A program made the position numbers and the translations under genes. From positions 1,922,001-1,986,000 of the forward strand of contig JAWHQI010000013.1 in assembly GCA_033032865.1 (NCBI GenBank): a DNA stretch of 64,000 bases, given 5' to 3'. Positions within the stretch are counted from its first letter, which is position 1, and each line of letters begins with the position of its first letter. This document shows positions 54,038 through 64,000 of this stretch, piece after piece. The stretch comes from Dactylorhiza incarnata (lineage: Eukaryota > Streptophyta > Magnoliopsida > Asparagales > Orchidaceae). The notes under the pieces were generated by a model. That model worked only from the letters and a program-made list of their open reading frames with translations. It had not been told where the DNA came from and searched no databases.

Positions 54038-55309
54038 TGTTGGATCAGTAGGCGCCCTTAGAGGGGAGGGGGTGAATAAGGGTTTTAAAAACATATATTA
54101 TATTTTGAAATACTTGAAATAATAAGAGATCAAAATAGTGATTTTGAATAAAGATCTAAATTGTTTTATAATAAAAGAGATGATAATAAATAATTTAGAG
54201 AAATGAAGAACAAATCACTTTTATTAAATAAGGAGAGACATGATTACTATTAATAAAAATGATTACAAAATTTTGATTTCAATGACGCTAGAAATCAAAG
54301 CGAAATATGAAAGACTCTTTTTGTTTTCTATACCGACTCGTATCCCCACGAACCGGTTGGCTTTAGCCGATCCTTCCCCGGATACGACCTCAAGCTGCTC
54401 TAGCCAACCCTTCCCCGGATATGGCCTCGAGCACCCCCTAGACCTAACCTAGATCTAGTCGCCAACACGAGGCGAATTTCAGCCCTAAGTCCTACCCAGA
54501 CCTAGAAGCCAACACGAGGCCAATTCACTAAACGATTACAGAGAAGATATAAAATGAAAAGACAATAATATAAAACTCCCTCTATGTGGATCTCTTGGAG
54601 AAGTAGACGAAGACGCAGAGTATGATCGTAGTCGAAGCGGTCTTTCGTCACGATGATGACGCGTGTTGAAATCTTCTCCACGAATCTCCTTTACTCTTTA
54701 TGGATTTGTGGGAGTATCTCTCTGAAACTTCCTCTCTATGCTGTGGCACGAAGCTCTGGAATTCTGGATCTCTAGAGGCTCAGGAAGTCAAAGCCAAGAT
54801 GTCCTTTTTATAGACTTAGCGCTAGAGCCTGCGCTAGTGCTACCGCCGACGGTATCCCATATTAGGACACATTCAGCGCGGCAGAATCTTCAATCCGAGG
54901 AAACAATTCTCTCTTGCCTACTGTGCTCCTCGCTATCACCTACGCTATCGGATATCGCCTAGTGCTATCTCCTTCTATAAGTTCTTCCGGCAATTTCGCT
55001 TAAGGCAATATTTCGTCGAACGAGATTTCGTCGAACGCCGCTAAGAGTTTGTCGAATGAATTTTCGTCGAATGAGATTTCATCGAACACCTCCAAGTGTT
55101 CGTCAAACGACAGCTAGCGCCTACGCTAGTACTAGCGTCAGCGCTAGTAGGTGTTTTGGATTTGATGGCTCAACATTGGTGGCAACCTTCTTATGTAATC
55201 CTTGAGTCAGGTGGACTTTGTTATAATGCACACTTAAAGACACAAGATCAAATACACATAGTTTTTGTTATTCTCAAGCCTAAGAGATGCGAAAGACCAT
55301 TTTCCAACA
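54038..55309 (-). mobile_element. Element G: 5' LTR
   Basis: 1272 bases, TGTTGGATCAGTAGGCGCC to TTTTCCAACA. Differs from its partner by scattered changes; the G run is interrupted (GGGGAGGGGG). TATA box TATAAAAAG (minus) at 54804-54812. It is followed by the right TSD CGTTT (55310-55314). Confidence 0.93.
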
Positions 55310-56476
55310 CGTTTGACGAATCAGCAACAGATGTTCAGTTGGACAAAATCCAACATTCTGTTCGACGAACTCAGTTCTCAGGTCGACGAAAATTCTCTTC
55401 AGCTTGTTAATTTCACACAGATCAGTTTTATTCTACTCTCTGAACTCAGATCGACTTTCAGCAATGGCTCTATTATTCTAGATAAGTCAAGGATTATATC
55501 CTTCCATTTATTTATTCATTTCCATTGTCTTCTCCCGAGAATATAGCCGTTTGGCGTACTGGAAATAGAAAAGGAATTAAAGTCTTGATTACAGTTCCAA
55601 GAAATAATCCTCCTGATTATTCTATTCCTTATTAAAAGGCTTTGAAATTCAGATCAGATATATTGTCTAAAGAAGAAGAAAGAATTAGAGAGAACAATAG
55701 TAAGAAAGTAGAAGGCTCTCGACAAGAGATGTAATACAGAGAAAAAGATATATAGGAAGAAAAAGAAAAAGCTTTCAGATCTTCATCTTCCTCAAGCAGC
55801 ACATTTTTAATCTCTGAGATCAACAAAATCAATCTCTCAGTTTTCTGCTGCAAGTTTCTCAATCTTCAAGAGCAACAAAAAATCTGAGAAACTTTGTCTC
55901 TCAGATTCATCAGCAATCAAGGAAGATATTCATATTCAAGAGAAAGCTCCATCCTCAACTGTCAACCATTTCTATCAGATAGGGGGAGCTTTACAACAAC
56001 ACATTCTACTAGTCTTCTCTTAGATTATTGACAGAGAATAACTTCATAACCCTCTTTATTCCATTCTGTACAAGGTTCTAACTCCCTTCAAAAGTTAACC
56101 CTTTGGTGGCAGGGCACCTGATCAAAAACCTGTGGTTGGTTTGAGCACCAGATCAAAAGCTCATTGGTGTTTGGACACCTGATCAAAAATCTATTGGTGA
56201 TAGGGCACCCGATCAAAAACCTAGTGGAATCCAACCAAGGGTGGTAGAAGAGTAGATGTACCCAGGTTTATTGGGGAAATACTATAAATCCTTGTCTCTT
56301 CTGTGTTTGTGTGATTTTCTGTACTGTGCTGTGCTTTGTTCTTTTTTGTTTTTATAAGTCACTCTGTACACATATAAATATCACTATTTTAACTCCCCTA
56401 TAAAAATAAGTGAAAAACTTTTTAATACTCTATTCACCCCCCTCTAGAGCGACTTTAAGATCTAACCTCACTTTCA
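55310..56476 (+). mobile_element. Element F: 3' LTR, right part
   Basis: Resumes at CGTTTGACGAATCAGC (TSD of G) and matches 38028-39199: CACCTGATCAAAA repeats at 56114-56226, TATA box at 56283-56289, run of 6 C at 56437-56442 (16 in the partner), end CTCACTTTCA. Confidence 0.92.
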
Positions 56477-57766
56477 CCTTATTTTCAGCATTGACAGCCT
56501 TGATATCAGCAATTATTTTCTTGTTCTCTTGCCTTTGGAAATACATATATGGTTTTGGAATGTATCTAGAGGGCATTTTCTTTGGATTTTCCTTTCTTAC
56601 CAGATTTGCATTGAAAATTTTATCCCTCTTAGTATTTCTCTCCAAATGCTTTATCCATTCTTCAGATGGATAGAGCTTGTCAATATCTTTACACACCTGA
56701 CCATGGATTATCCAGGCATTTAGTATGATGTCCTTGGAGTCATCAGTCCATTGCTCATGGTCAGGGTCATTATTCTGCACCTCCATTTGCTTGGCCTTAA
56801 ATTCTTCAGCCAACATTACACTCTCCCGTTCCCTTCTCTTTTTCAGATTCTTATCATGGGCAATTGCCTCTTGATGAGGGAAATCCCAGTCTTCTGCCCT
56901 ATTGACATGAAGGATAGGAAGATTCAGAGTTATCTTTGTCCCTTGTAGAACTTTGAGGGTGAGGTCAGAATTTATGATAGCATTTGTGTCCTCCCTCTTT
57001 CTGGCTTCTTCATATATCTTTTGCTGGAGGTCTTGCTTGGCTGCAGTTATTGTGCCAGAGAGGGTTTGGAACACATTCTCTATATCAGATTGAAGCACAC
57101 CTGTTAACTTTCCTACTTCTTCATGCAAGTGGGAAGAGGTGGCTCTCTCAGCAATGGATTGGGAGATAGATGCAATTTCCGCTTTCATCTCTTCCTTGTA
57201 CCTATCAGCTTCTTCATTTAACTACATGGCAGTGGAATAGACATACTCTTGGAGATGATTGGCTGACTTCTCTATCACTTTATCTGTTTGACTGACATAA
57301 TTCTTGACATATTTCATGTCCTGTTCAAACAGCTGGAGGTGTTTGTCCATAGATCTTAGAATGGTATTCTGAGAAATTACAGATTTTTCAGCCAGATCAA
57401 ACCATTTGGACGTTTGTTTGTTGAGTATTTCAGTGTTTTCCTTTATTTCCTTGACCTCAGACATGACTTCAGCTTTCACATTCTTGAAGGACTGATCCAC
57501 ATATTCCCTTATTGAGGTAACTGATTTATCTAGATTAGTTTGCATGGAGGTGAGATGAGACTGAAGCAGCAGGTTTATGGCATTGAGAAGAGCCTCATTG
57601 GGTGAGGTGGAGGAAGAGGCTTGCTGAATGTTGATACTAGCAGTTGGGGCATCATCCTGCTCATCTTCAGTGTCAGCATCTTGATGATCACTCAGATTGA
57701 CATCACCATCATTATCCTCCTCCTCCCCCTCATAGAGAGCATCCTTTTCTATTGAGTCCAGGAATG

Positions 57767-57830
57767 TTGGGACAATTAGTTGTTAGATTGAACTACTTAG
57801 AGGTTCTAAGGATAATAAGGTAAGATTTAC
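57767..57830 (-). other. Former intron in ORF3 of element E, acceptor lost
   Basis: Donor TTCTAG|GTAAATCTT at 57830. The expected acceptor reads TTGTCCCAACATTCC, where B has CTTGTCCCAGCTTTC: AG has become AA at 57768-57767. Confidence 0.6.
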
Positions 57831-57914
57831 CTAGAACTTTATCTTGCTTTATAGGAGGAGCATTCTGCACCTCCCCCTCAGATAGATCAACTTGAATGGA
57901 TGAATCTAGGAATT

Positions 57915-57981
57915 CTAGAACAAGAATTGTAGAGTTAGATTTTATGATTCTGAATGTTTATGCTGGGTTTTTAGGGCTTAC
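57915..57981 (-). other. Predicted intron in ORF3 of element E
   Basis: Donor TTTTTG|GTAAGCCC at 57981, acceptor CTTGTTCTAG|AATTCC at 57915, 67 bases. It is flanked by phase-1 exons, as is the next one, so the 84-base exon between them could be added or skipped without frame loss. Confidence 0.7.
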
Positions 57982-58263
57982 CAAAAACCTAATCTTTATC
58001 AGCTGATGGCTCTTGTGGCTGCTCCTCCTCAGATGAGGCATCAGATGAACCTTGTGGAGGGAAATACCAAAGGGCTGGTTCATTATTAGAATTAAGTCTA
58101 ATTCTTTCTTCAAGATTGAAAATGAATCTGTCAATCTGACCTTACACATCTTGAGGTGATGGCCTTTTGTCTTCATCAACATCATTGATGTTTGAGATGT
58201 CTAGGGAGGCTTGATATTATTGTTGCTCCCCCTCAGATGGAGCAGACATCAGTTCTTGAGTAT

Positions 58264-58363
58264 CTATGGTCCACATTATTTAAATGTCAGATTTGACTAA
58301 CTATGGTGATTAGCTATAATCAATTACTTAAATGTGTTGTGAAGAATTTGAGGTATTATTTAC
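58264..58363 (-). other. Predicted intron in ORF3 of element E
   Basis: Donor CTTCTG|GTAAATAAT at 58363, acceptor TGGACCATAG|ATACTC at 58264, 100 bases, with stops in all frames. It corresponds to 18228-18325 in B. Confidence 0.7.
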
Positions 58364-59339
58364 CAGAAGTTATGACTTTGTCCAGCTGTTGTTGGTGGAC
58401 AGAGTCAGCTGGCATGTCAACTTGCGTGGCCTCCTTATCAAGAATGCTATGTGAACCAATGTCAGAACCAGCATCTTCATCTCTATCTGAATGATCAGAC
58501 TCAGAACTGGACATGATCAGCCTTGTTTTCTTAGAAGATGAGGGGGTTGTCATCTCTTTTCCTTTAGTTTCAGAGGGCTGACTCATAGGCAATACCCTGG
58601 TGAATCTTTCTAAAGTCTTGATGTTGATTCTCTTGAGATAGTGAAGATTTGCTCTTTTGGATGTGTTGAACTTGTCAGGGTGGGTTTGAAGGAGATACAA
58701 GGAGAGAATTCTTCCCATATTGGGTGCCTGAAGGCATTCCTTTATTCTTTGAAAGATGACCTCTCCCCAAGAGGTTTTCTTTTTCAGAATTATTCTTATC
58801 ATGAGGTCAAACATGTACTGTGAGATTGTATCATGGGGCCCAGGTTTGCAAAGAATGACTTTTCCCATAATATTCGATAATAGTTTTCCCTTTTGGTTGA
58901 AGAATTTCCTCTTCAATGAACCAATTTTGGCATCATTGTACTCAGTCCATTTTATAGCCTTTTTCTTGTCTTTTTTAGAGATGTCATCCTCCTCACTTGG
59001 ACTGCAGGATGGAAGATGTAATGCTTTTTGTAGTTTTGTTGGGGTTTTCTTGATTCTATCTTCTCCAATCTTTGACTTCAGGGAGCATTTGTTGGACATG
59101 TGTGTCACATCATTTTGTTTGAGAATAACAAATCCCAAATTGTATTTGATCTTGCTTGTCGTGTATTTAGAGTGTGCATGAACTATAGGTGTAATACTCC
59201 ACAGGTAGAAAACAGATTGAAGATGACTCTCTGGAAAATGTGCTAACGCTCGCGTTAGTTGTTAACGCCAAACGTTAACAACCGTTGAGAAGGAAACCGC
59301 TGAGATGGCATTAAAACCGCTGAGATGGCATTCGAAGAA

Positions 59340-59670
59340 ATCTAAACTGAACTGCGCTAGACGAATTGGTGTGTTCGACGAACTCTGAAGGCGCTCGATG
59401 AAACCTGAAGGAACCTGCGTTAGACGAAATCTGAACCAAGCTGCGTTCGACGAACTTGGAGTTCCGTTCGACGAAATTGCCTGCTCTCGATGAAATTGCG
59501 CTCGACAAGCTGCGTTTGACGAAATTGATTCCATTCGACAAACTTGGTTTCTGCCTCAATCTTGGCAGTTTGCACGATCCTGACGGTTGCGATTGACGAA
59601 ATAGGTTTCCGTTCGATGAAGACGGGTTCGACGAAGGCGAGTTCGACGAAATTAGTTTCGTTCGACAAAA
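59340..59670. repeat. Element H LTR: TTCGACGAA palindrome array
   Basis: TTCGACGAA or a one-base variant (TTAGACGAA, CTCGATGAA, TTCGACAAA) about every 20-30 bases, fourteen or so in 330 bases. All open frames through it are repeat translation. Confidence 0.85.
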
Positions 59671-60285
59671 TTTGGTTCTGTCATGCTCCCGATGCTATAC
59701 ACGATCTCAGCAACTGCCATACACGTTCTCTAACAATGGCATTAACCTTAACGCCACGCGTTAGCTCCGGTGGTTATTAAAAAGACCTGATTTCATTTTT
59801 GCTCATCGATGGGAGTATTATTGAAGGCTTGATTCCAGAAATCTGAGAGAGCTTCCAAAGAGAATATTTGTGCCAAAACTCCATTATTGCTGCCGAAGAA
59901 GGATCTCCCACAAAAAGCTTAAGGAGAATTCTAGAGGAGGACTACGTCATGCAACATCCGAAGGATGATCGCTTCGACCTTGCTCATATTACAGCGATCC
60001 TTCATCTCCAACTTCAGAAGATCTTATAGGGAGTTTTATTATTATTATCTTTACTTTCATTCCATATATTTTTGTAATCGTGTAGAGAATTCACCTTATA
60101 CTGGCGACTAGGTCTGGGTAGGACTTAGGGAGGAATTCGCCTTTTGTTGGCCACTAGTTCTAGGTGATTAGATCTAGGGGGTGCTCGAGGCCATATCCGG
60201 GAAGGATTGGCTAGAGCGGCTTGAGGCCTTATCCGGGGAAGGATAGGCTAAAGCCAACCTGTTTATGGGGATACAAGTCGGTATA

Positions 60286-60311
60286 CAACAACAACAACAA
60301 CAACAACAACA
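60286..60311. repeat. CAA microsatellite in the LTR of H
   Basis: About eight and a half CAA units, next to GTATA. Confidence 0.9.
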
Positions 60312-60687
60312 GAACCCATATAGTCCCCAATCAGATACATGTCAGTATAGAAAATGAAAAATTGTTTTACTTTGCACGCCTCCGATTTCTAGCGATATTG
60401 AAATCAAATTTATGTAAATACCTTTTTCATATAATATAATCATGTCTCTTTTTTTGTTTACTTGATTTCTATCATTTGGCATAATTTATAAAATTGCAAA
60501 TTACAATTATTTCCTCCTTTAAGTTAAATTGTTATTTCGTTCTAATTTACTCTAAATAATTTAGTAAATTGTCTAAAAATTTATAAAGAATTTTATTCCC
60601 TTATTCACCCCCTCTAAGGGCGCCAATCGATCCAACAAGTGGTATCAGAGGCTTGGTTGTTCCAAACGGTTTAAAAAACCAGGAATA

Positions 60688-62577
60688 ATGGCATCTTATG
60701 ATCTTGCTTTTTCCGAGGGCCAGAGAATTTGTAGACCTCCACTATTTACCGGGTCAGATTATAATTGCTGGAAAAATAGGATGAGATGTTTTCTTATGAC
60801 CCTAGATATTGAGGTATGGAATCTGGTAGAAGAGGAATACTCTCCTCCTACATTTGTAGTTGGAGAGATAACTGTAGATAAACCAAAAGATAAATGGGAT
60901 GATAGGGATAAGTTAAAATGCAAAAATAACGCCAAGGCTATGAATGCTTTGTTTTGTGCGTTAGATAGAAATGAATTTAATAGAATTTCTACATGTACTA
61001 CTGCATATGAAATTTGGAATCATTTGGAAGTTACTCATGAAGGTACATCACAGGTTAAAGATTCAAAGCTTTTCCAACTTGAGTCGGAATATGAAAAATT
61101 CAGGATGGATGAAAGTGAAGATGTTGATGGCATGTACACGCGCTTCACCAAGATCGTCAATGCCTCCAAAGCTCTTGGAAAGACCTTCTCCAATGGTGAC
61201 TTGGTCAGAAATATTCTTCGTTCTAGTCCACCAAAATTCAACCCGAAGGTGATGGCAATTTCAGAATCGCACAATCTAAGAATGCTCCAAGTTGAGAACC
61301 TCATTGGGAATCTCAAAACCCATGAGGTAGAACTCAAAATCCAATATGATGAATACAACAAGGAGCCAAAGAAGAAGGCGTTGGCATTAACATCAAAGAA
61401 GGAGTGCCAAGAGGATGAGGATGAAGATGAAGAAAGCCTTTTGGTGAAGAATTTCTGAAAGTTCATGCGAAATCTGGAAGGGAGAAACACTTTCCGGAAA
61501 TTTATCCAAAAGGATGCAAGATGGAAAAGGTCATCCTCAAAGAAGGAAAAGGAGAGCGACGATGAAGAAGAAAGACCTCCACCGGAATGCTTTCATTGAA
61601 GGAAGACCGGGCAGAAGAAGGAAAATTGGCACAAAGGGAAGGAGAAGAGGAAGGTGCTAAAAGCTAGAACATGGGATGACTCCTCCTCCTCCTCCGAAGA
61701 ATCAAGCGGGTCTTCATCAAGCGAAGATGAGAAAGCAAACATGTTCCTCATGGGACAAGGAAACGACGGCGATGACACCAGTGTTCTTAGCGACACTGAG
61801 GTAACTCCTCCCACTTATGATGAACTCGTTAATGAATTCCTTGAAACATGCAAAGCTTTTGATAAAAATATGAAAGAAAGTATTTAATTGAATCGTGAAA
61901 ATGAATCTCTTATTAAAGAAAATCAAAAGCTTTCTAAAAAATTAATTGTTTTAGAAAAGAGAAAGGTTTCTTGCCAAGAGTGTGATCACTCGACTAAATT
62001 GGAAAAAGATATTGAAGAGTCACTTTCTAAAGCCCTCTCTTATGCCAAAACTCTTACAAAAGAGAAGGGGGAATTAGAAAGGAAATTAGAAGCCTCTCTT
62101 TTGTAAATCAAAAATAACAAAAAAGGTTTTGAAAATAAGTGTGTCATGCTTGTGAAAGAAAATTCTTCACTTAAAGCACAAGTTCATGATCTCACCATGG
62201 CCATTAAAAAAATTGGAATAGGCCAAAAATCACTGGAAATGATTTTAGGGAACCAGTGCCATGGTTCTGGAAAATTTGGGCTCGGATATCGAGGAGAGGG
62301 CTACCGCCCGACGTTAGCCACTAACGCTGGCGCTAGCACCTCATACAAGAAGCCTGAAGTCACTTTTTCAAAATGTTTTTCTTCTATAAATCCAATTTCT
62401 TCCAGCAAGAAAATATTCCAGAAAAGGGTCTCAACCCCCTTTATTTCGTGTGCAAACTGTTATAGGTTAGGTTACACATCTAGTTCTTGCAGGAAAATAA
62501 AACAAAATACTTTAAAACAAATCTTGGTACCTAAGGCTTCCACTTATTCTATGGGTGGTACCACTTGGGTATCCTGA
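60688..62577 (+). pseudogene. Element H: gag, broken
   Basis: ATG at 60688 (MASYDLAFSEGQRI). Core: RPPLFTGSDYNCWKNRMRCF, AMNALFCALDRNEFNRIS, YEIWNHLEVTHEGTSQV, KIVNASKALGKTF, LKTHEVELKIQYDE. TGA at 61456-61458. The expected zinc knuckle (near 61590) reads ECFH-stop-RKTG and has lost its cysteines. A serine-rich part (DDSSSSSEESSGSSSSEDE), then coiled-coil helices (ESLIKENQKLSKKLIVLEKR) interrupted by TAA at 61887 and 62106, then the linker 62146-62577, which includes a CANCYRLGYTSSSC knuckle with histidine replaced by tyrosine. Wording follows SIRE/Maximus gag. Confidence 0.9.
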
Positions 62578-62601
62578 TATTTACTCTCATCTTTTTTCTA
62601 G

Positions 62602-64000
62602 ATGTGCGGGCAGGCTAAGGACAATGAAGACGTGTGGTACTTGGATTCAGGATGCTCCAAGCACATGACGGGCAATAAAGCAATGTTCCTTAGCCTAGAA
62701 AAGAAGAAGGGAAGGATCGTGACATTTGGTGATAACGGAAAAGGAAGGATCATGGGAATTGGTACAGTTGGTAACAAATCCTTTACTATATCTAATGTTC
62801 TTTATGTGAAAGGATTAAAACACAACTTAATTTCTATTAGCCAATTATGTGATAAAGGATTAGATGTGTTATTTGAATCTTCCACTAATCTATAGAAAAT
62901 ATCTAATCCTAATACAAAAGATATTTTACTATCTGCACCAAGAATACATAATGTTTATCTAGTTTCTTTTCATGATCTTTTTAAATCATCTATAAAATGT
63001 TTTATCACCAAAAATGGTGAATTAAAACTTTGGCATAGAAGACTAGGGCATGCTAGCACAAAGCTTATTGTAAAACTTGCCAAAAGTAATTTAATTAGAG
63101 GATTGCCTAGGTTAAATGGATCTTTACCTTCACTTTGTTCACCATGTCAAAAAGGTAAATTTTCTAGATCCTCTTTCAAAAGTAAAAATTTCATTTCTAC
63201 TACAAGACCCTTGCAAATAATTCATATGGATCTTTTTGGTCCCGTTAGCACTGCAAGTCTTGGTGGTAGATTATATACATATGTTTTAATAGATGATTTT
63301 CCAAGATATTGTTGGACATTATTTCTCTCTTCCAAATCCGATGCGTTTTGTGAATTTGCAAAATTATGCACTCGTATTCAAAATGAAAGTGATTTAAAAA
63401 TTAAATGCATTCGCTCGGATCATGGAGGAGAATTTGAAACTGAAAAATTTACATCCTTTTGTGATATGCTAGGCATTAAACATGAGTTCTCTACACCACG
63501 CACACCACAACAAAATGGTGTTGTAGAAAGAAAGAATAGGACACTTCAAGAACTAGCACGCACTATGTTATGTGAATATAAATTACCTAAGTCCTTTTGG
63601 GCCGAAATCGTAAATACATCGTATTATGTTTTGAATAGAATCATGCTTCGCCCATCTCTTAATCTCACACCATATGAATTCTATTTTCAAAAGAAGCCTA
63701 ATGTATCTTATTTCAAAGTTTTTGGTTGTAAATGTTTTATTTTGAATACAAAAGATAGCTTGGAAAAGTTTGATGAAATATGTGATGAAGGAACTTTTCT
63801 TGGGTACTATTCAACTAGTAAAGCTTATAGAATTTTTAATAAAAGAACTAGTAAAGTTGAAGTGTCAATAAATGTAAAATTTGATGAGTTTGTTCCTTGT
63901 GTAGAAAAACTTTCCGCAGGCAACGAGGATGATCTCTTACAACCTTTGGAGGATGGTGATGAGGAATCTTCCAAAGAAGAAAAGAGGAGGCCAAGGAAGA
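62602..64000 (+). pseudogene. Element H: protease and integrase, one internal stop, runs off the window
   Basis: ATG at 62602. VWYLDSGCSKHMTG and VTFGDNGKGRIMGIG (protease), GLKHNLISISQLCDKG, TAG at 62893-62895, then the same frame stays open to the window end: LWHRRLGHASTKLIVKLAK and CSPCQKGKFSRSSF (pre-integrase), IHMDLFGPVSTASLGG (first D), IRSDHGGEFETEKF (second D), PRTPQQNGVVERKNRTLQE (the E), FWAEIVNTSYYVLNRI, YFKVFGCKCFILN, FLGYYSTSKAYRIFN. Only one stop in 1.4 kb, so this is one of the better kept pol genes here. RT would follow outside. Confidence 0.92.

Larger units (their letters stand above)
56477..59089 (-). pseudogene. Element E: third gene (ORF3), at least four exons, cut by F and H
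   Basis: Front end removed by H at 59089. Exon a (to 58364) holds the core: KWTEYNDAKIGSLKRKFFNQ, LLSNIMGKVILCK, HDTISQYMFDLM, SWGEVIFQRIKECLQAPN, with HSDRDEDAGSDIG after it. Exon b 58263-57982 has SAPSEGE and SSEEE plus two stops. Exon c 57914-57831 is 84 bases (28 codons) with LSEGE. Exon d starts near 57766 (YEGEEE) and runs through coiled coil (EVMSEVKEIKEN, then a TAG at about 57226) to EEWIKHLERNTKRD and YIPKPYMYF, ending at F; the last codons are at 37594-37474. Same order and similar sequence as ORF3 of B. No membrane segment. Function unknown. Confidence 0.65.
59090..60637 (+). mobile_element. Element H: 5' LTR
   Basis: 1548 bases, TGTTGGACATGTGTGTCAC to CGATCCAACA, next to the primer site AGTGGTATCAGAGGCTTGG (60638-60656). 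Dyads GCTAACGCTCGCGTTAG and TTAACGCCAAACGTTAAC at 59240-59279; about fourteen TTCGACGAA-type words at 59340-59670; TATA-like TTATTAAAAAG near 59775; CAA repeat at 60286-60311. Its start and its last 500 bases resemble the LTR of G. The partner LTR lies outside the window. Confidence 0.88.

Noticed and set aside
37590..56481. Exact target-site duplication for element F
   Set aside because: TCTTC and CCTTA share only three of five bases; I report the LTR ends but not a TSD.

Overview
This window looks like plant nuclear DNA, most likely eudicot heterochromatin. It is built almost entirely from nested LTR retrotransposons and I recognise no host gene, tRNA or rRNA. Wherever a reverse transcriptase (RT) survives, its motifs are Ty1/copia and most like the SIRE/Maximus lineage (protease DSGCSx[14 protein letters not shown], RNase H with ADIFTKPLD, primer sites of the TGGTATCAGAG type, LTRs of 1.2-1.8 kb). 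I name the elements A to H. All boundaries and target-site duplications (TSDs) were read by eye.

Layout. A (+): the 3' end of a copia pol and the start of a third gene, 1-1385. B (-): 1386-34948, flanked by CAGCT at 1381-1385 and 34949-34953. B is split by a mosaic element C (-, about 1816-14139), by a duplicated piece of A (14140-14737) and by the complete element D (-, 22941-32323, TSD CTCCT). After B come 0.9 kb with a Ty3/gypsy LTR tail and primer site (34954-35839). E (-) starts at 35840 and runs to 59089. It is split inside its third gene by F (+, 37595-56476). The 3' LTR of F is itself split by G (-, 46057-55309, TSD CGTTT). H (+) enters the third gene of E at 59090 and runs off the window. 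The insertion order is therefore E, then F, then G; D is younger than B.

Two things stand out. First, elements A, B, C and E carry a third gene (ORF3) between pol and the 3' LTR, the place where SIRE elements carry an env-like gene. This ORF3 has no visible signal peptide or membrane segment. It shares a conserved core between families and appears to contain spliceosomal introns, with exons that join in frame. In B and E it holds reiterated short exon segments coding S-E-G-E next to a purine-rich GAGGGGGAG tract. Second, nearly every family is loaded with arrays of short, mostly CpG-rich inverted repeats: CGTCGA/TCGACG, GTCTCAGC/GCTGAGAC, TTCGWCGAA, GGCGCTAGCGCC-like, GTCACGGGCGTGAC and GAGTCT/AGACTC. 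Within one element they recur in three places: the LTR, the leader of ORF3, and (in C) the translated gag-protease linker. The motif differs between families while the placement is the same.

Coding state. Pol is broken in every element; many of the stops are CAG to TAG or CAA to TAA changes. Long intact frames remain for gag of D (558 aa), gag of C, RT-RNase H of F, and ORF3 of C. G has LTRs, a primer site and a shortened gag but no pol. H has related LTR ends and a pol, so G looks like a non-autonomous derivative of the H lineage. B has lost integrase by an in-frame deletion.
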